A stretch of 64,000 bases of DNA from Chloroflexota bacterium (GCA_016875735.1 VGOW01000002.1:1-64000); one strand, 5' to 3'; counted from the first letter of the stretch, positions 10,885 to 20,451 are shown. A program made the numbers and translations. Notes: generated from the letters alone by a model not told the origin.

Positions 10885-11202
10885 ATGCGCGCAGCGGTGT
10901 TGGGAATAGTCGTCGCCCTCTCGGTGACAAACATAGCGTTGACAGTCTACCGCGTTAGAGACGCCGGCCCCGTGTTCGATATGCAGGGTGCGCTATTCGA
11001 GTCGCCGACTCTCGTCTTTCGCCTGCGCAATCCGCAGGTCGAGATCAAAGGGGGTATCACTATTCTGTTCTCGATGCGCGACCGGTGCGTCTTCGTCGCG
11101 GCGGGGCGTTTCCAGCAAGGTATCGCATTGCTTGCGCCCATCCCCGAAATGGAAACGAACGCCTGCACGCCCGAGTATCCGCCGGGCAGTCCGCGCCGGT
11201 AA
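10885..11202 (+). CDS. Hypothetical small secreted/anchored protein
   Basis: N-terminal hydrophobic MRAAVLGIVVALSVTNIALTVY; immediately downstream of the 63-aa ORF, RBS-like gaggtg. Confidence 0.55.
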   Translation: MRAAVLGIVVALSVTNIALTVYRVRDAGPVFDMQGALFESPTLVFRLRNPQVEIKGGITILFSMRDRCVFVAAGRFQQGIALLAPIPEMETNACTPEYPPGSPRR

Positions 11203-11280
11203 CGGGCGAGCGCTCCGGCTATTCGGAAGGTCGCTTTCGCAATTCGAACAAAGCGATGAGGCGTTGGAAGTTTGTGGTGC

Positions 11281-11499
11281 TCATGTTGACTGCGCTTGTC
11301 GGGACCGCCACGCCTGAATTTCCGTTTGCAGTGCAACAACCGAATCAAGCATGGCCTGGCCGCGTTTCACCCTCTCCGTCGGCGTCAACCGCAAATTCTC
11401 GATCAGCAATGTCATGTCGATGCCGAAAGCAATCGCCCGCTCGACCGCCGACTCAGCCGGAGGGGTTGCGTCGGAGAGCGGCTCAGGGTTGACCATCAT
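11281..11499 (-). CDS. Hypothetical protein, 72 aa
   Basis: ERAIAFGIDMTLLIENLRLTPTERVKRGQAMLDSVVALQ; overlaps the ftsK stop. Confidence 0.55.
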   Translation of the reverse strand: MMVNPEPLSDATPPAESAVERAIAFGIDMTLLIENLRLTPTERVKRGQAMLDSVVALQTEIQAWRSRQAQST

Positions 11500-13835
11500 T
11501 CATCCTCCTCATCCCCGATAATCCTCGCCCGCCGCCCGATGGGATCGTCGTCTTTGCCGATCAGCAGCTCGCGCGTTTTGCCTCCAGCCTGCTCGCGGCC
11601 CACAATGCCCATCTCTTTCAGTTCATCCATCAGCCGCGCCGCGCGCGGATAACCGATGCGCATCTTGCGCTGAAGCAAACTGGCCGAAGCCGTTCCATAT
11701 TGTTTGACGATGGCGATGGCCTCTTCGATTTGCGAATCTTTGTCGCTCACCACCGCCTCACGCGCCAGCATATCATCCCACGGGGCAGCCGTCTTCTTCT
11801 CCGCCTCTTCCATGCTCCCCTTCTCCTCTTCTTCTTCCGGCTCCTCGTCCAACATTTGCTCTTTCCAAAAAGTCACCACTCGCTCCACTTCGCGGTCGCC
11901 CACGAAGCAACCCTGCAAGCGGGCCGGGCCGGCCGCCTCCGGCGCAAGGAAGAGCATATCGCCCCGCCCCAGCAACGACTCCGCGCCGGGCGTGTCGAGA
12001 ATCACGCGGCTGTCGATGCCCGAAGCGACGGCAAACGACACGCGCGCCGGAAAGTTGGCCTTGATGAGTCCAGTCACAATGTCGGTGCTGGGGCGTTGGG
12101 TGGCGACGACCAAGTGGATTCCGGTGGCTCGCGCCATTTGCGCCAAGCGCACCAGAGTCTTTTCCGTTTCGTCGGGGGACATCATCATCAAGTCGGCCAG
12201 CTCGTCGATCAACACCACGATGCGCGGCAAACGCTCGCCGCTCCGCTTCACCTTTTGATTGTAGTTGGCAATGTCGCGCGCTTGCAGCGACTCGAACAAC
12301 TTGTAGCGGCGATCCATCTCGCGCGTGGCCCAACGCAGTGTGCCGATGATTCGCTCCAGTTCCACCTCCACTTTGCCGAAGAGATGCGGCAAACCGTTGA
12401 AGCGCGCCAACTCCACCATCTTCGGGTCGATCATCACCAGCCGCAAATCTTCGGGCGTGTTGTTCATCACCAAACACGAAATGATCGACGTGATGCACAC
12501 CGACTTGCCCGACCCCGTTGTTCCGGCGATGAGCAGATGCGGCATCTTCCCCAAGTCTGCCGAGATGGGCGAGCCGGACACATCGCGCCCCAGCGCAATC
12601 GCCAGCGGCGAATTGAGTCGGGCGAAGCCGTCGGACTCTATCACCCCGCGCAGCCCCACGTTCGACGTTTTGCGGTTGGGCACTTCGATGCCCACATACG
12701 AATGGCCCGGCACGGGCGCTTCGATGCGAATGGTGCTGGCCGACAGCGCCAACGCCAGATCGTTCGCCAGCGTCGAGATCTGCGACACACGAACTTTGTA
12801 TCGTTTCGGCGACCCGTCGGGGCCGGGCCGCTCCACGTATCCCGGCTCCACCGCGTATTGCGTCACCGACGGCCCGGACTTGAAATCGATCACTTTAGCC
12901 GGGATGCCGAAATCGCCCAGCGTCTTTTCGATGATGGCCGCATTGCGATTGATGTCCGCTTCCGACACTTTGCTCGCGCCGCCATCCTCCAACATCTCCA
13001 GCGGCGGCAGTCGCGTGTCGCGCTTCTTCGGTTTCGCCGGTTTGGAGTCTTTGATCGGCTCCACCGTGAATCGTTTGGCGTATTTGATCTTCTCTCGCGG
13101 GCGGTCGTCGAGTTTGATCGTGCGCGACGAATCGATTTTGCCAATGGGCGCCGTCACCACCGTGGTAGACACCGACTCTTCTTCCGCCCATTCTTCGCCC
13201 CTCAACCGCGCCTGCGCGCGCATCAGCCAACGCAGAGCGGCGCCGGGAGTGAGCCCGGCGGCGAATGCCACGCAGACCAAAAAGATCAGCGTGAGCGCCA
13301 GCGCCGCCCACGACTTCAATCCGTCGCTCATCATCATCGCCACCGACCAGCCCACAATGCCCCCCGCCCGTCCGGCAACGGCTTCGGCCAGTGTGGCTTT
13401 CATCATCATTTGCAGGAGCCCCAGCCCGCAGAACACGGCCACCTCGGCGGCAATGACGCGCGGCCAATGGATGATCACTCGCTTGCGAAAGAGGGGCGCA
13501 ATGAGCGCGGCGCCGATCCCCATTGCCGTGAGCGGGACGAGCCACGCGCCGACCCCCAGCCAGCTGAGCAGGGTGTCGGCCAATGCATTGGTGAGGGTGC
13601 CGGCGCTGAGGTTGAGCAAAGCCAGCAGAGCGATGAGCGCAAAGGCCAACAGAAGCACCGCCGCTATCTCTTGCCCATGATCAGCAATACCCTGCCCCAA
13701 CTGCACCAACAGCATCGCCGCTCTCTGCAACGGCGAGGCTTTGGGCAGGGGCAGCTGCTCGCCGGGCGCATCGTCATGATAACGATGCCCGCCTAATTGT
13801 GAATCTGTTTTTGTTGAGCTCTGTTTTCGCTCCAT
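11496..13835 (-). CDS. ftsK: DNA translocase FtsK/SpoIIIE
   Basis: PHLLIAGTTGSGKSVCITSIISCLVMNN, IVVLIDELADLMMMSPDETEKTLVRLAQMARATGIHLVVATQRPSTDIVTGLIKANFPARVSFAV; C-terminal gamma-like winged helix. Confidence 0.95.
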   Translation of the reverse strand: MERKQSSTKTDSQLGGHRYHDDAPGEQLPLPKASPLQRAAMLLVQLGQGIADHGQEIAAVLLLAFALIALLALLNLSAGTLTNALADTLLSWLGVGAWLVPLTAMGIGAALIAPLFRKRVIIHWPRVIAAEVAVFCGLGLLQMMMKATLAEAVAGRAGGIVGWSVAMMMSDGLKSWAALALTLIFLVCVAFAAGLTPGAALRWLMRAQARLRGEEWAEEESVSTTVVTAPIGKIDSSRTIKLDDRPREKIKYAKRFTVEPIKDSKPAKPKKRDTRLPPLEMLEDGGASKVSEADINRNAAIIEKTLGDFGIPAKVIDFKSGPSVTQYAVEPGYVERPGPDGSPKRYKVRVSQISTLANDLALALSASTIRIEAPVPGHSYVGIEVPNRKTSNVGLRGVIESDGFARLNSPLAIALGRDVSGSPISADLGKMPHLLIAGTTGSGKSVCITSIISCLVMNNTPEDLRLVMIDPKMVELARFNGLPHLFGKVEVELERIIGTLRWATREMDRRYKLFESLQARDIANYNQKVKRSGERLPRIVVLIDELADLMMMSPDETEKTLVRLAQMARATGIHLVVATQRPSTDIVTGLIKANFPARVSFAVASGIDSRVILDTPGAESLLGRGDMLFLAPEAAGPARLQGCFVGDREVERVVTFWKEQMLDEEPEEEEEKGSMEEAEKKTAAPWDDMLAREAVVSDKDSQIEEAIAIVKQYGTASASLLQRKMRIGYPRAARLMDELKEMGIVGREQAGGKTRELLIGKDDDPIGRRARIIGDEEDE

Positions 13836-13841
13836 AGAACA

Positions 13842-13868
13842 AAAAGCCGCCGAGTGAATCGGCGGCTG
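13842..13868 (-). terminator. Rho-independent terminator downstream of cytochrome c gene
   Basis: Minus strand agccgccgattcactcggcggct followed by TTTTTG. Confidence 0.75.
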
Positions 13869-13913
13869 GTATTGTACAACCGGAAGAGTCAATCGCCAAA
13901 CTTCGGCGAAAGA

Positions 13914-14384
13914 TCAGCGCAGGGTCAGCATGAACTCGGTGAGGTCGGCGAGTTCTTGCGGCGTCAGCTCGGCGGCATAGTTTGGGTACATACTGCCAAC
14001 CGTGAATCCCACGGCGATTACTGCGTCCGGCGCAATGATCGACTCGCGCACATAGTCGGCAGTGGCATCGGGGCGCGCGCCGATGCTGGCCAGCGAGGGC
14101 CCCACCAGCGTCACGCCGGGCGCGAGCGAATGGCAGTTGATACAGCCGGGCGCGGCGTTCTTCCCCATCACGGTGCGGTTGAACAACGTTTCGCCGCGCG
14201 CCGCGTCGCCCGGAACGACGGCGACGGCAACCGCGCGGGGTGTAGTGCGATGCGATTGAGGCTTGGAGCAAACTGCACTTATGGCGGTCGGGGTCAGAGT
14301 CGGCGCCCCGCCACAAGATGCAAGCAAGACGAGCAGGATCAAGATCACAATCGGATGTGGTTTCATAGCACTGGCCTGCGCCAT
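13914..14384 (-). CDS. Cytochrome c-like lipoprotein
   Basis: Lipobox-like LVLLASCGG and single CINCH heme motif; DLTEFMLTLR C-terminus. Confidence 0.85.
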   Translation of the reverse strand: MAQASAMKPHPIVILILLVLLASCGGAPTLTPTAISAVCSKPQSHRTTPRAVAVAVVPGDAARGETLFNRTVMGKNAAPGCINCHSLAPGVTLVGPSLASIGARPDATADYVRESIIAPDAVIAVGFTVGSMYPNYAAELTPQELADLTEFMLTLR

Positions 14385-14419
14385 CGCCTTGGCAATGGCG
14401 CAGGCAACTCCAATTGATT

Positions 14420-15307
14420 CTACTGATCGCGCACTTCGGCCTCAACCATCACTTCGCCAGCGTGCTCAAAGTTGAGGGTGAGCATGATCTTTGCGCCCAC
14501 AGCAAAGTCGGCCTTCTTCTGCAAACACATGATGTGCAGGCCACCGGGCTCCAGCGCAACGGCCTCGTCGGCCGGGATTTCGATTCCGCCTTCTACCGGG
14601 CGCATGCCCATTGTGCCATCGCCTTTGTCGTAGGTTTCGTGCAGTTCCACTACGCCGCAGGCGCCGGTCGCCGCGCTGATCAGCGTGTCGGCGTCATGGC
14701 CGCTGTTGTGGATATTCATGTAAAACGCTCCGGCGTCGGCCATCATTGGCGAAGCGCGGCCCCAGGCCTCTTCGATGGCAATGGGCGACATGGGCATCAT
14801 GCCTTCTTCCATCTCGCGCACTTCGGCCTCCACTGTCACTTCGCCGAATTTCTCGAAGGTGAGGGTGAGGGCCACGGTTGCGCCCACAGCAAAGTCGGCC
14901 TTCTTCTGCAAACACATGATGTGCAGGCCGCCGGGCTCCAGCGCAACGGCCTCGTCGGCCGGGATTTCGATTCCGCCTTCTACCGGGCGCATGCCCATTG
15001 TGCCATCGCCTTTGTCGTAGGTTTCGTGCAGTTCCACTACGCCGCAGGCGTCGGTCGCCGCGCTGATCAGCGTATCTGCGGCGTCACCCTCGTTGTGAAT
15101 GTGCATGTAGATCGCTCCGGCATCGGCCATCATTGGCGAAGCGCGCCCCCACGCTTCTTCGACGACGATCTCAGGGGCGGGCGGCACGGGCGTTGAAGTG
15201 GGCGGCGGTGGCGGTTCGGGTGTGGGGGTCGCTGTGGGCGCGGCGCCGCCGCAAGCCGCCAACGTCAATGTCAGAATCAGGAGTGATATGAAAGTCAACT
15301 TTTTCAT
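14420..15307 (-). CDS. Copper chaperone PCu(A)C, two tandem domains
   Basis: Two copies of AWGRASPMMADAGA...HNxGxxADTLISAAT-ACGVVELHETY...GGLHIMCLQKK; lipobox LTLAACGG. Confidence 0.92.
   Translation of the reverse strand: MKKLTFISLLILTLTLAACGGAAPTATPTPEPPPPPTSTPVPPAPEIVVEEAWGRASPMMADAGAIYMHIHNEGDAADTLISAATDACGVVELHETYDKGDGTMGMRPVEGGIEIPADEAVALEPGGLHIMCLQKKADFAVGATVALTLTFEKFGEVTVEAEVREMEEGMMPMSPIAIEEAWGRASPMMADAGAFYMNIHNSGHDADTLISAATGACGVVELHETYDKGDGTMGMRPVEGGIEIPADEAVALEPGGLHIMCLQKKADFAVGAKIMLTLNFEHAGEVMVEAEVRDQ
14491..15077. repeat. Near-identical tandem intragenic duplication, period 387 bp
   Basis: 14491-14690 and 14878-15077 are nearly identical, differing at only a few positions by eye. 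Confidence 0.85.
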
Positions 15308-15331
15308 GAGAGTGTCCTCGCGGGTGTGTGA

Positions 15332-15938
15332 TCAGTGAGTGAGAAAGTAGGTGAGGTCGGCGGCGATCTCGTCGGGAGTCGCTCCGAAGGGGATGCTGAG
15401 AGAGAGGTATCCCTGCCGGTCGATGACGAAGACGCGGGCGGTGTGATCGACGAGGTAGCCGGTGGCCGCCGTGCCTTCGTGCTTCTCGAACTTGGCGCCG
15501 AACGAATCGGCGACGCGCCGAATCTCGTCTACCGTGCCGGTGAGGCCGACAAACGAAGGGTGGAAGTAGCGCAGATACTCGCCCAGTTTTTTGGGCGTGT
15601 CGCGTTCGGGGTCAACGGTAACCATGAGCAGTTGAACGTCTTCGGCTTGGGGGCCGAGCCGCTCGAAGGCCCGCTTCACGTCCACTAATGTGGTAGGGCA
15701 AACATCGGGGCAGAAGGTGTATCCAAAGTAGAGCAGGACAACTTTGCCGCGATAGTCGCTGAGCTTCGCCGGTTGGCCGGTAGTGGCCATGAGTGAGAAG
15801 TCGGCGGCGAGCAGGCGCGGTTCGATGGCCGCGCCGTGGAATGTTGGGCGTTGGGCGAGGCGGATGAGCCAAGCGGCGGCGGCGATTGTCGCCAGGCCGA
15901 ACAACACGCTCAACGCAAGGAGGAAATATCGTCTCATA
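15332..15938 (-). CDS. SCO1/SenC family protein
   Basis: GKVVLLYFGYTFCPDVCPTTLVDVKRAF, VTVDPERDTPKKLGEYLRYFHPSFVGLTG; start chosen at MRRYFLLAL. Confidence 0.92.
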
Positions 15939-16094
15939 CAGCATCCTTGTGTGACGTGCCCAACCGGGTCAGGCGTGACACAGCCACATGCGGCACATGC
16001 GGCGCATGTTTCGCCGTGCCCGAATTGGGATCGTTCCAGTGTTCGATTGTTTGTGGGGTGAGCGATGGCGCTCACGAAGAAGGGTGAGAGGGAG

Positions 16095-16415
16095 TTAGCG
16101 AGGGGGAGGCGGCTCCACGGCCGCTTGCCATTCACGGGCGGCGGGCTCGTCGTGGCTAATCTGCCGATAGAGACTGCGCGCATCAAGGGCGGCGATGATT
16201 TCGCTCACCGGGATCACTGCGATTTGAGAATCGGGCGGGACATCGGCCTGATAGTAGCCCTGCAAATCATTGTGGCTGATGGGTTTGCCGGGGTGGCCGG
16301 CGTGGTGCGGATGGTGAGGGGTGCCGGCCAATAGCCAGTAAGGGCACTGGCCGGGCTGCACCAGCGACATGAAGCTGGCGAAAAATACAATAAGGGCGGC
16401 ATGGAATCGCTTCAT
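16095..16415 (-). CDS. Hypothetical exported protein
   Basis: Signal-like MKRFHAALIVFFASFMSLVQPGQC; HHPHHAGH segment; between copper genes. Confidence 0.55.
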   Translation of the reverse strand: MKRFHAALIVFFASFMSLVQPGQCPYWLLAGTPHHPHHAGHPGKPISHNDLQGYYQADVPPDSQIAVIPVSEIIAALDARSLYRQISHDEPAAREWQAAVEPPPPR

Positions 16416-16484
16416 GGGTCCGGCGATATTTTACCGCACACTGTGAGGCAGGCTCTATGATTGGCATCATACGCCGGGCCGCCC

Positions 16485-18446
16485 TCAACCGGCCACCGGG
16501 TAATCCATCTCCCTCGCCGAGTCTCGCAGATCGCGTTCCATCTCGGCAATGGCGTGCGCCACTTGCTCGATGGCAACCTTCTGTTTGCGATAGAGATCGG
16601 CTTCGCTCACCGCCAGCCGCATGGCCACCTCGCGCACACTGCGGCCCTGCATGAACTTCATTTCGAGAATGTTGTACAGAATCCATTCGGCGATGAACTT
16701 GCGCTGGCCTTCGGGCCTCACTCGCTCGATGGCGTCGTGCAGAACCGCCCTCAGCGCATTGGCCGCATTGCCGTTGTGATCGCGCAAGGCCTGCTCCACC
16801 ACCTTCAATCGCAACAGCGGGCTGTTCGCCAATTTGGGGCCGCCCCAATACTGCTTGAGCGCATCGCGAACGTATTGGGTGAGATCGGATTCGGCGACGG
16901 CATCGGGCATGAGCACTTGCGCCGACGAGTAACGCGCCGCCGCTCTCAACCTCTGCAAGCGATCCACTTGCGAGAGGAGCGAATCGAGCGCGGCGAACAC
17001 GTTGCGCTGCAACCGCCGATCTTCGAGCGCGGCGGCGGCGCGTTCGGCCAACGTTTCGAGCGTTTGCGTTTCGTCGGGAGTCAAATCGGGTTGCGGCGCG
17101 CGCGCGCGTAGAGCCATGAGCCCCAGCACCTCGTTGGGGCGAGCGAGGCCATCGGCCTCACTTTGAGCGTGAAGCGGCATCACCCAGTATCGATCCCAAA
17201 CGAATAATGAGTCGGGGTGAGGCGACGGCGCCCCATTTTGAATCACAGACAGACTCAGGTTGGCCGCCTCTTCCGGTGGAGCATCGGGTCCCACTTTGGC
17301 TTCGATCCGCGCGCCCTCAGGGGACACCGAAGCCACGAACGCCGACGGCACGCGAAGCAGATCGCACACGGCGGCCACCACCGATTCCAAGAACTGTTCG
17401 GCGTCGTTGGCGGTGAGCAAACGCTCTTCGAGCAATTGCAATCGGCGCACGTCGCCGCGATCGGCGCTGCCGCCGTAAAACAGCCAGCGCTCCAGCGGCA
17501 CGCGCACCAGCGTGATGACGAACTGCAAAAGCAGCAGTGCGCCGATGGCCGCGATGGACACCAACGGCACGCCTTCGAGCGCCAAGCCGCGCGCCACGCG
17601 GCCGGCCAACACCATCACCATCAACACCATCGAGGCCACGAACGGGCCGCGAAGCAGCCATTGAAAGAGTCGGCTTTTGATCACACGGTCGGCTTGCGCC
17701 GTGCCGAAGAAAGCCACCGTGTAGGCCATCACCGTGAGCATGGCGCCCACAAACATGTTGCCGCTGACGGAGAAGAACCAAAAGATGAGCGGGTGCAGAA
17801 TGGCGCTCTGCCCGCCGACGAGCAGAAGGTAAGGGAATACGCTGAAGGGCAAAGTAATGGAGGCGATGAGCAGATAGCTCATGCGGCGGCGAGTGGCCGA
17901 CGTGAGACAGCGGTTGTAGGCGCGATAGACGTTCATCCAGGCGATGAACGATCCGGCGGCAAACAGAAGTGAAAAGAGAGGAAACAGGGGGCCGGGCTGA
18001 AGATGTTGTGTGCCGCCTTCGATACGCGGATCGGTCACCAGCCATTCGGTGAAGGCCGCCACCGCGAAGCAGGCCGCCGCCAGAACGTACACGACACGGA
18101 TGGCCGCGCGCCGCCGCCCGCGCGAAGGCAGGCCGGTCGTTTCGAGCAATGCATCCGAAAAGTGAAAGTAGGCCGGGGGCAGAAAGGCGATGCCCAACCA
18201 CTGAAAGCGGAGCCAGGCTTCGGCGGCGCTGGCCTGCGTGGTGAGCGAGGCGACCACATCGCCCACGAACACTGCCGACACCGCGCCGAGCAAGCCGCTG
18301 TACGAGCGGGACACCCGGTCATGAAGATTGAAAGTGAGGCTATAGAGAAGGAGCGAGAGCGCCGTGACGACGACGGCCGCCGTGAGAATCTGATTGAAGG
18401 CGGCCAGCGATTCGGCGACGAACAGCAGAACGACGGCGATGGACAT
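16485..18446 (-). CDS. 7TM + GAF sensor with C-terminal helix-turn-helix-like region
   Basis: Multiple N-terminal TM segments, GAF-like centre, C-terminal KFIAEWILYNILEMKFMQGRSVREVAMRLAVSEADLYRKQKVAIEQVA. Confidence 0.75.
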   Translation of the reverse strand: MSIAVVLLFVAESLAAFNQILTAAVVVTALSLLLYSLTFNLHDRVSRSYSGLLGAVSAVFVGDVVASLTTQASAAEAWLRFQWLGIAFLPPAYFHFSDALLETTGLPSRGRRRAAIRVVYVLAAACFAVAAFTEWLVTDPRIEGGTQHLQPGPLFPLFSLLFAAGSFIAWMNVYRAYNRCLTSATRRRMSYLLIASITLPFSVFPYLLLVGGQSAILHPLIFWFFSVSGNMFVGAMLTVMAYTVAFFGTAQADRVIKSRLFQWLLRGPFVASMVLMVMVLAGRVARGLALEGVPLVSIAAIGALLLLQFVITLVRVPLERWLFYGGSADRGDVRRLQLLEERLLTANDAEQFLESVVAAVCDLLRVPSAFVASVSPEGARIEAKVGPDAPPEEAANLSLSVIQNGAPSPHPDSLFVWDRYWVMPLHAQSEADGLARPNEVLGLMALRARAPQPDLTPDETQTLETLAERAAAALEDRRLQRNVFAALDSLLSQVDRLQRLRAAARYSSAQVLMPDAVAESDLTQYVRDALKQYWGGPKLANSPLLRLKVVEQALRDHNGNAANALRAVLHDAIERVRPEGQRKFIAEWILYNILEMKFMQGRSVREVAMRLAVSEADLYRKQKVAIEQVAHAIAEMERDLRDSAREMDYPVAG

Positions 18447-18479
18447 GCGAGGGGCTCAACTTAGAGACTATCCGTCAAC

Positions 18480-18548
18480 CCGTTGGGGCAGGGCTTGCCC
18501 CTGCCCATTGCAGGCGACCGCAAGGGTCGCCCCTACGTTTATGGACAG
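18480..18548. repeat. Double-hairpin intergenic repeat
   Basis: gggcaggg-cttg-ccctgccc and ggcgacc-gcaag-ggtcgcc in tandem. Confidence 0.7.
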
Positions 18549-18559
18549 GTCTTTTTCCC

Positions 18560-19090
18560 TCAGCGGGGGAGCGTAAACCAAAACGTTGCGCCGCGGCCCG
18601 GCTCCGAGTCCACGCCGATCTCGCCGCCGTGCGCTTGCACACTGCCGGGCGGCGAATACTTCACGCCGTTCGAGATCAAATTGTCCATCACTTGCCGCAA
18701 GCGCAACGGATCAGCCACAACCTCGCCGCTGGCACATTCGTCGAGAGTGACGGTTGTTCCTTTGGGCTTGGCCAAATTGTTGTGGCGGCCAACAATCTCG
18801 GCGATGAAATCACGCACGACAAACGTTCTGAGGCGGTACACGTGCTCAAGAATATCGTCGAGCAGGAGGCCTTCGTTGATTTGCGAGGTGATCGAATCAA
18901 GGAGAGAAACTTCGTGGTAGCGCGTTTCGAGCGCGCGGCCCAAATTGCCCAACGCCTGCCCCAACAACCGCCCCACCTCGTCGGGCGGCGCGGTAGGAAC
19001 TTCGAGCTCGAAGTCTCCCTTTTGGAAACGCTCCGCCGCTTTAATATAGGCCGGTATGCGCTTGTCGCCGCGTGTTGGTTGTGGGCTCAT
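18560..19090 (-). pseudogene. Truncated/internally deleted histidine kinase
   Basis: HAMP-like N-terminus, N-box DPLRLRQVMDNLISNGVKYSPPGS directly joined to G2-like AHGGEIGVDSEPGRGATFWFTLPR; no H-box, no DxGxG box. Confidence 0.75.
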
Positions 19091-19114
19091 GGGACCGCCT
19101 TTCTGATCAGCGAC

Positions 19115-19684
19115 TCACAACGATATGCCAAAGAACAAGGCAATGTCCTGATTGGCGAAGTATCGGTCGTTGTAGCCGCAGAATGTGAATCCATGCTTCT
19201 GACAAAAACAGATGGCCGGATAGTTTTTCGATTGCACTTCCACCAACAGCCGCCGCAGGTCCACTGCGCGCGCCCAATCGACTGCCGAAGCAACGAGCAC
19301 TGCGCCAATGCCCTGCCGCCGCACTTTGCGCTCCACCGCAAACTCGGCTACCCAGCCGGTGTCGTTCACCGTCGCTTCCATCACACTGAGATAGCCGCGC
19401 ACTTGATCTTCGATCTCGGCCACGATGAACAGTCGGCGCTGAGTCCACACGGCGGCCAACGTCTCGGCGTCGCGCGGATACAGCACACGCACCGAGCGCG
19501 GCAACCGCGCTTGCCTAAACCCGGCGGTGATCTGCCCCTGCTCTTCGCGCACTTCCACTTGCCACACGTAATCGGTGCTGTAACTGTGATCGAAGGTGGC
19601 GAGGGTGCGAATGTCGTCGGCGCGGGCCGGGCGGACGACGACGGGGATTCGGTTCGCGGAGGGCATAGCCAGAGTATACCTCAC
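19115..19684 (-). CDS. GNAT family N-acetyltransferase
   Basis: VAEFAVERKVRRQGIGAVLVASAVDWARAVDLRRLLVEVQSKNYPAICFCQKHGFTFCGYND. Confidence 0.9.
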   Translation of the reverse strand: MRYTLAMPSANRIPVVVRPARADDIRTLATFDHSYSTDYVWQVEVREEQGQITAGFRQARLPRSVRVLYPRDAETLAAVWTQRRLFIVAEIEDQVRGYLSVMEATVNDTGWVAEFAVERKVRRQGIGAVLVASAVDWARAVDLRRLLVEVQSKNYPAICFCQKHGFTFCGYNDRYFANQDIALFFGISL

Positions 19685-20451
19685 GGAAACGGCGTATCGG
19701 TGGGCTCAATCAACGGCGCGATGGTGATGGGGATAGTGCAGGGCACGGGATGGTTACCGGCGGCGTCGTACACCACCAGCCGCAAAGCGTAATCGCCCGG
19801 CTCCTGCAAACGAGTGTCCCATTTGCCGAGCACGCCGTCAATGACGGGGAGCATATGCCCTTCCGAGTCGGGTTGAGAGGTGATGACGGTGAGCCAGTTT
19901 TCGCCGAGCGTGGAGATTTCGACAACATAAAAGGCGAAGTTCTCGATGTTGGCCGCGCCGCGCACTTCCACTTCACCGGCGAGTATTGCGCCGGGGATGG
20001 GGCTGGTGATGGTCGCCAATGGGAAGAGGCAGCCCGCGCCCCCGGCGGGCACCGGCGTGCGCGAGGGCGTGGGGCCGAGCGCCGCCTCGGGGGTGGGCGA
20101 TTCGAGGCCGGGCAAAACGAGTTCGGGGGTGACGGTGGGCGCGGGCGTGCTCGTGGGGAGAGGGATGGTGGGCGTGGGCGCGGCGCCGAAGAGATCGGTG
20201 AGGTTGGGCGCGAGGAAAGTGTTGGAAAGGAGGGCGGCGGCCATGAGCGCGGCCCACAGAACAGCCAGCGTCAGGCTTCGGTTGCGGGCGGCAACAATGT
20301 TCTCGCGTTCGATGCTGAAGGCCGTATAGCGCAGATGCGTTTGCGCCCGCCAAAATAGAAACAATTGCAGAACGCAGAGCGCCAGCAAAACGACAAACAC
20401 CCACCGCTGATGATCGTAGAGCCAGAGGATTGCATCAGATATCCACGCCAA
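19681..20451 (-). CDS. Membrane-anchored hypothetical protein with Pro/Thr-rich linker
   Basis: TM segments, then TPTIPLPTSTPAPTVTPELVLPGLESPTPEAALGPTPSRTPVP, then a beta-rich extracellular-like domain. Confidence 0.7.
   Translation of the reverse strand: MAWISDAILWLYDHQRWVFVVLLALCVLQLFLFWRAQTHLRYTAFSIERENIVAARNRSLTLAVLWAALMAAALLSNTFLAPNLTDLFGAAPTPTIPLPTSTPAPTVTPELVLPGLESPTPEAALGPTPSRTPVPAGGAGCLFPLATITSPIPGAILAGEVEVRGAANIENFAFYVVEISTLGENWLTVITSQPDSEGHMLPVIDGVLGKWDTRLQEPGDYALRLVVYDAAGNHPVPCTIPITIAPLIEPTDTPFP

Noticed and set aside
11700-13796. 698-aa plus-strand ORF
   Set aside because: Antisense to ftsK; His/Arg-rich shadow frame typical of high-GC genes.
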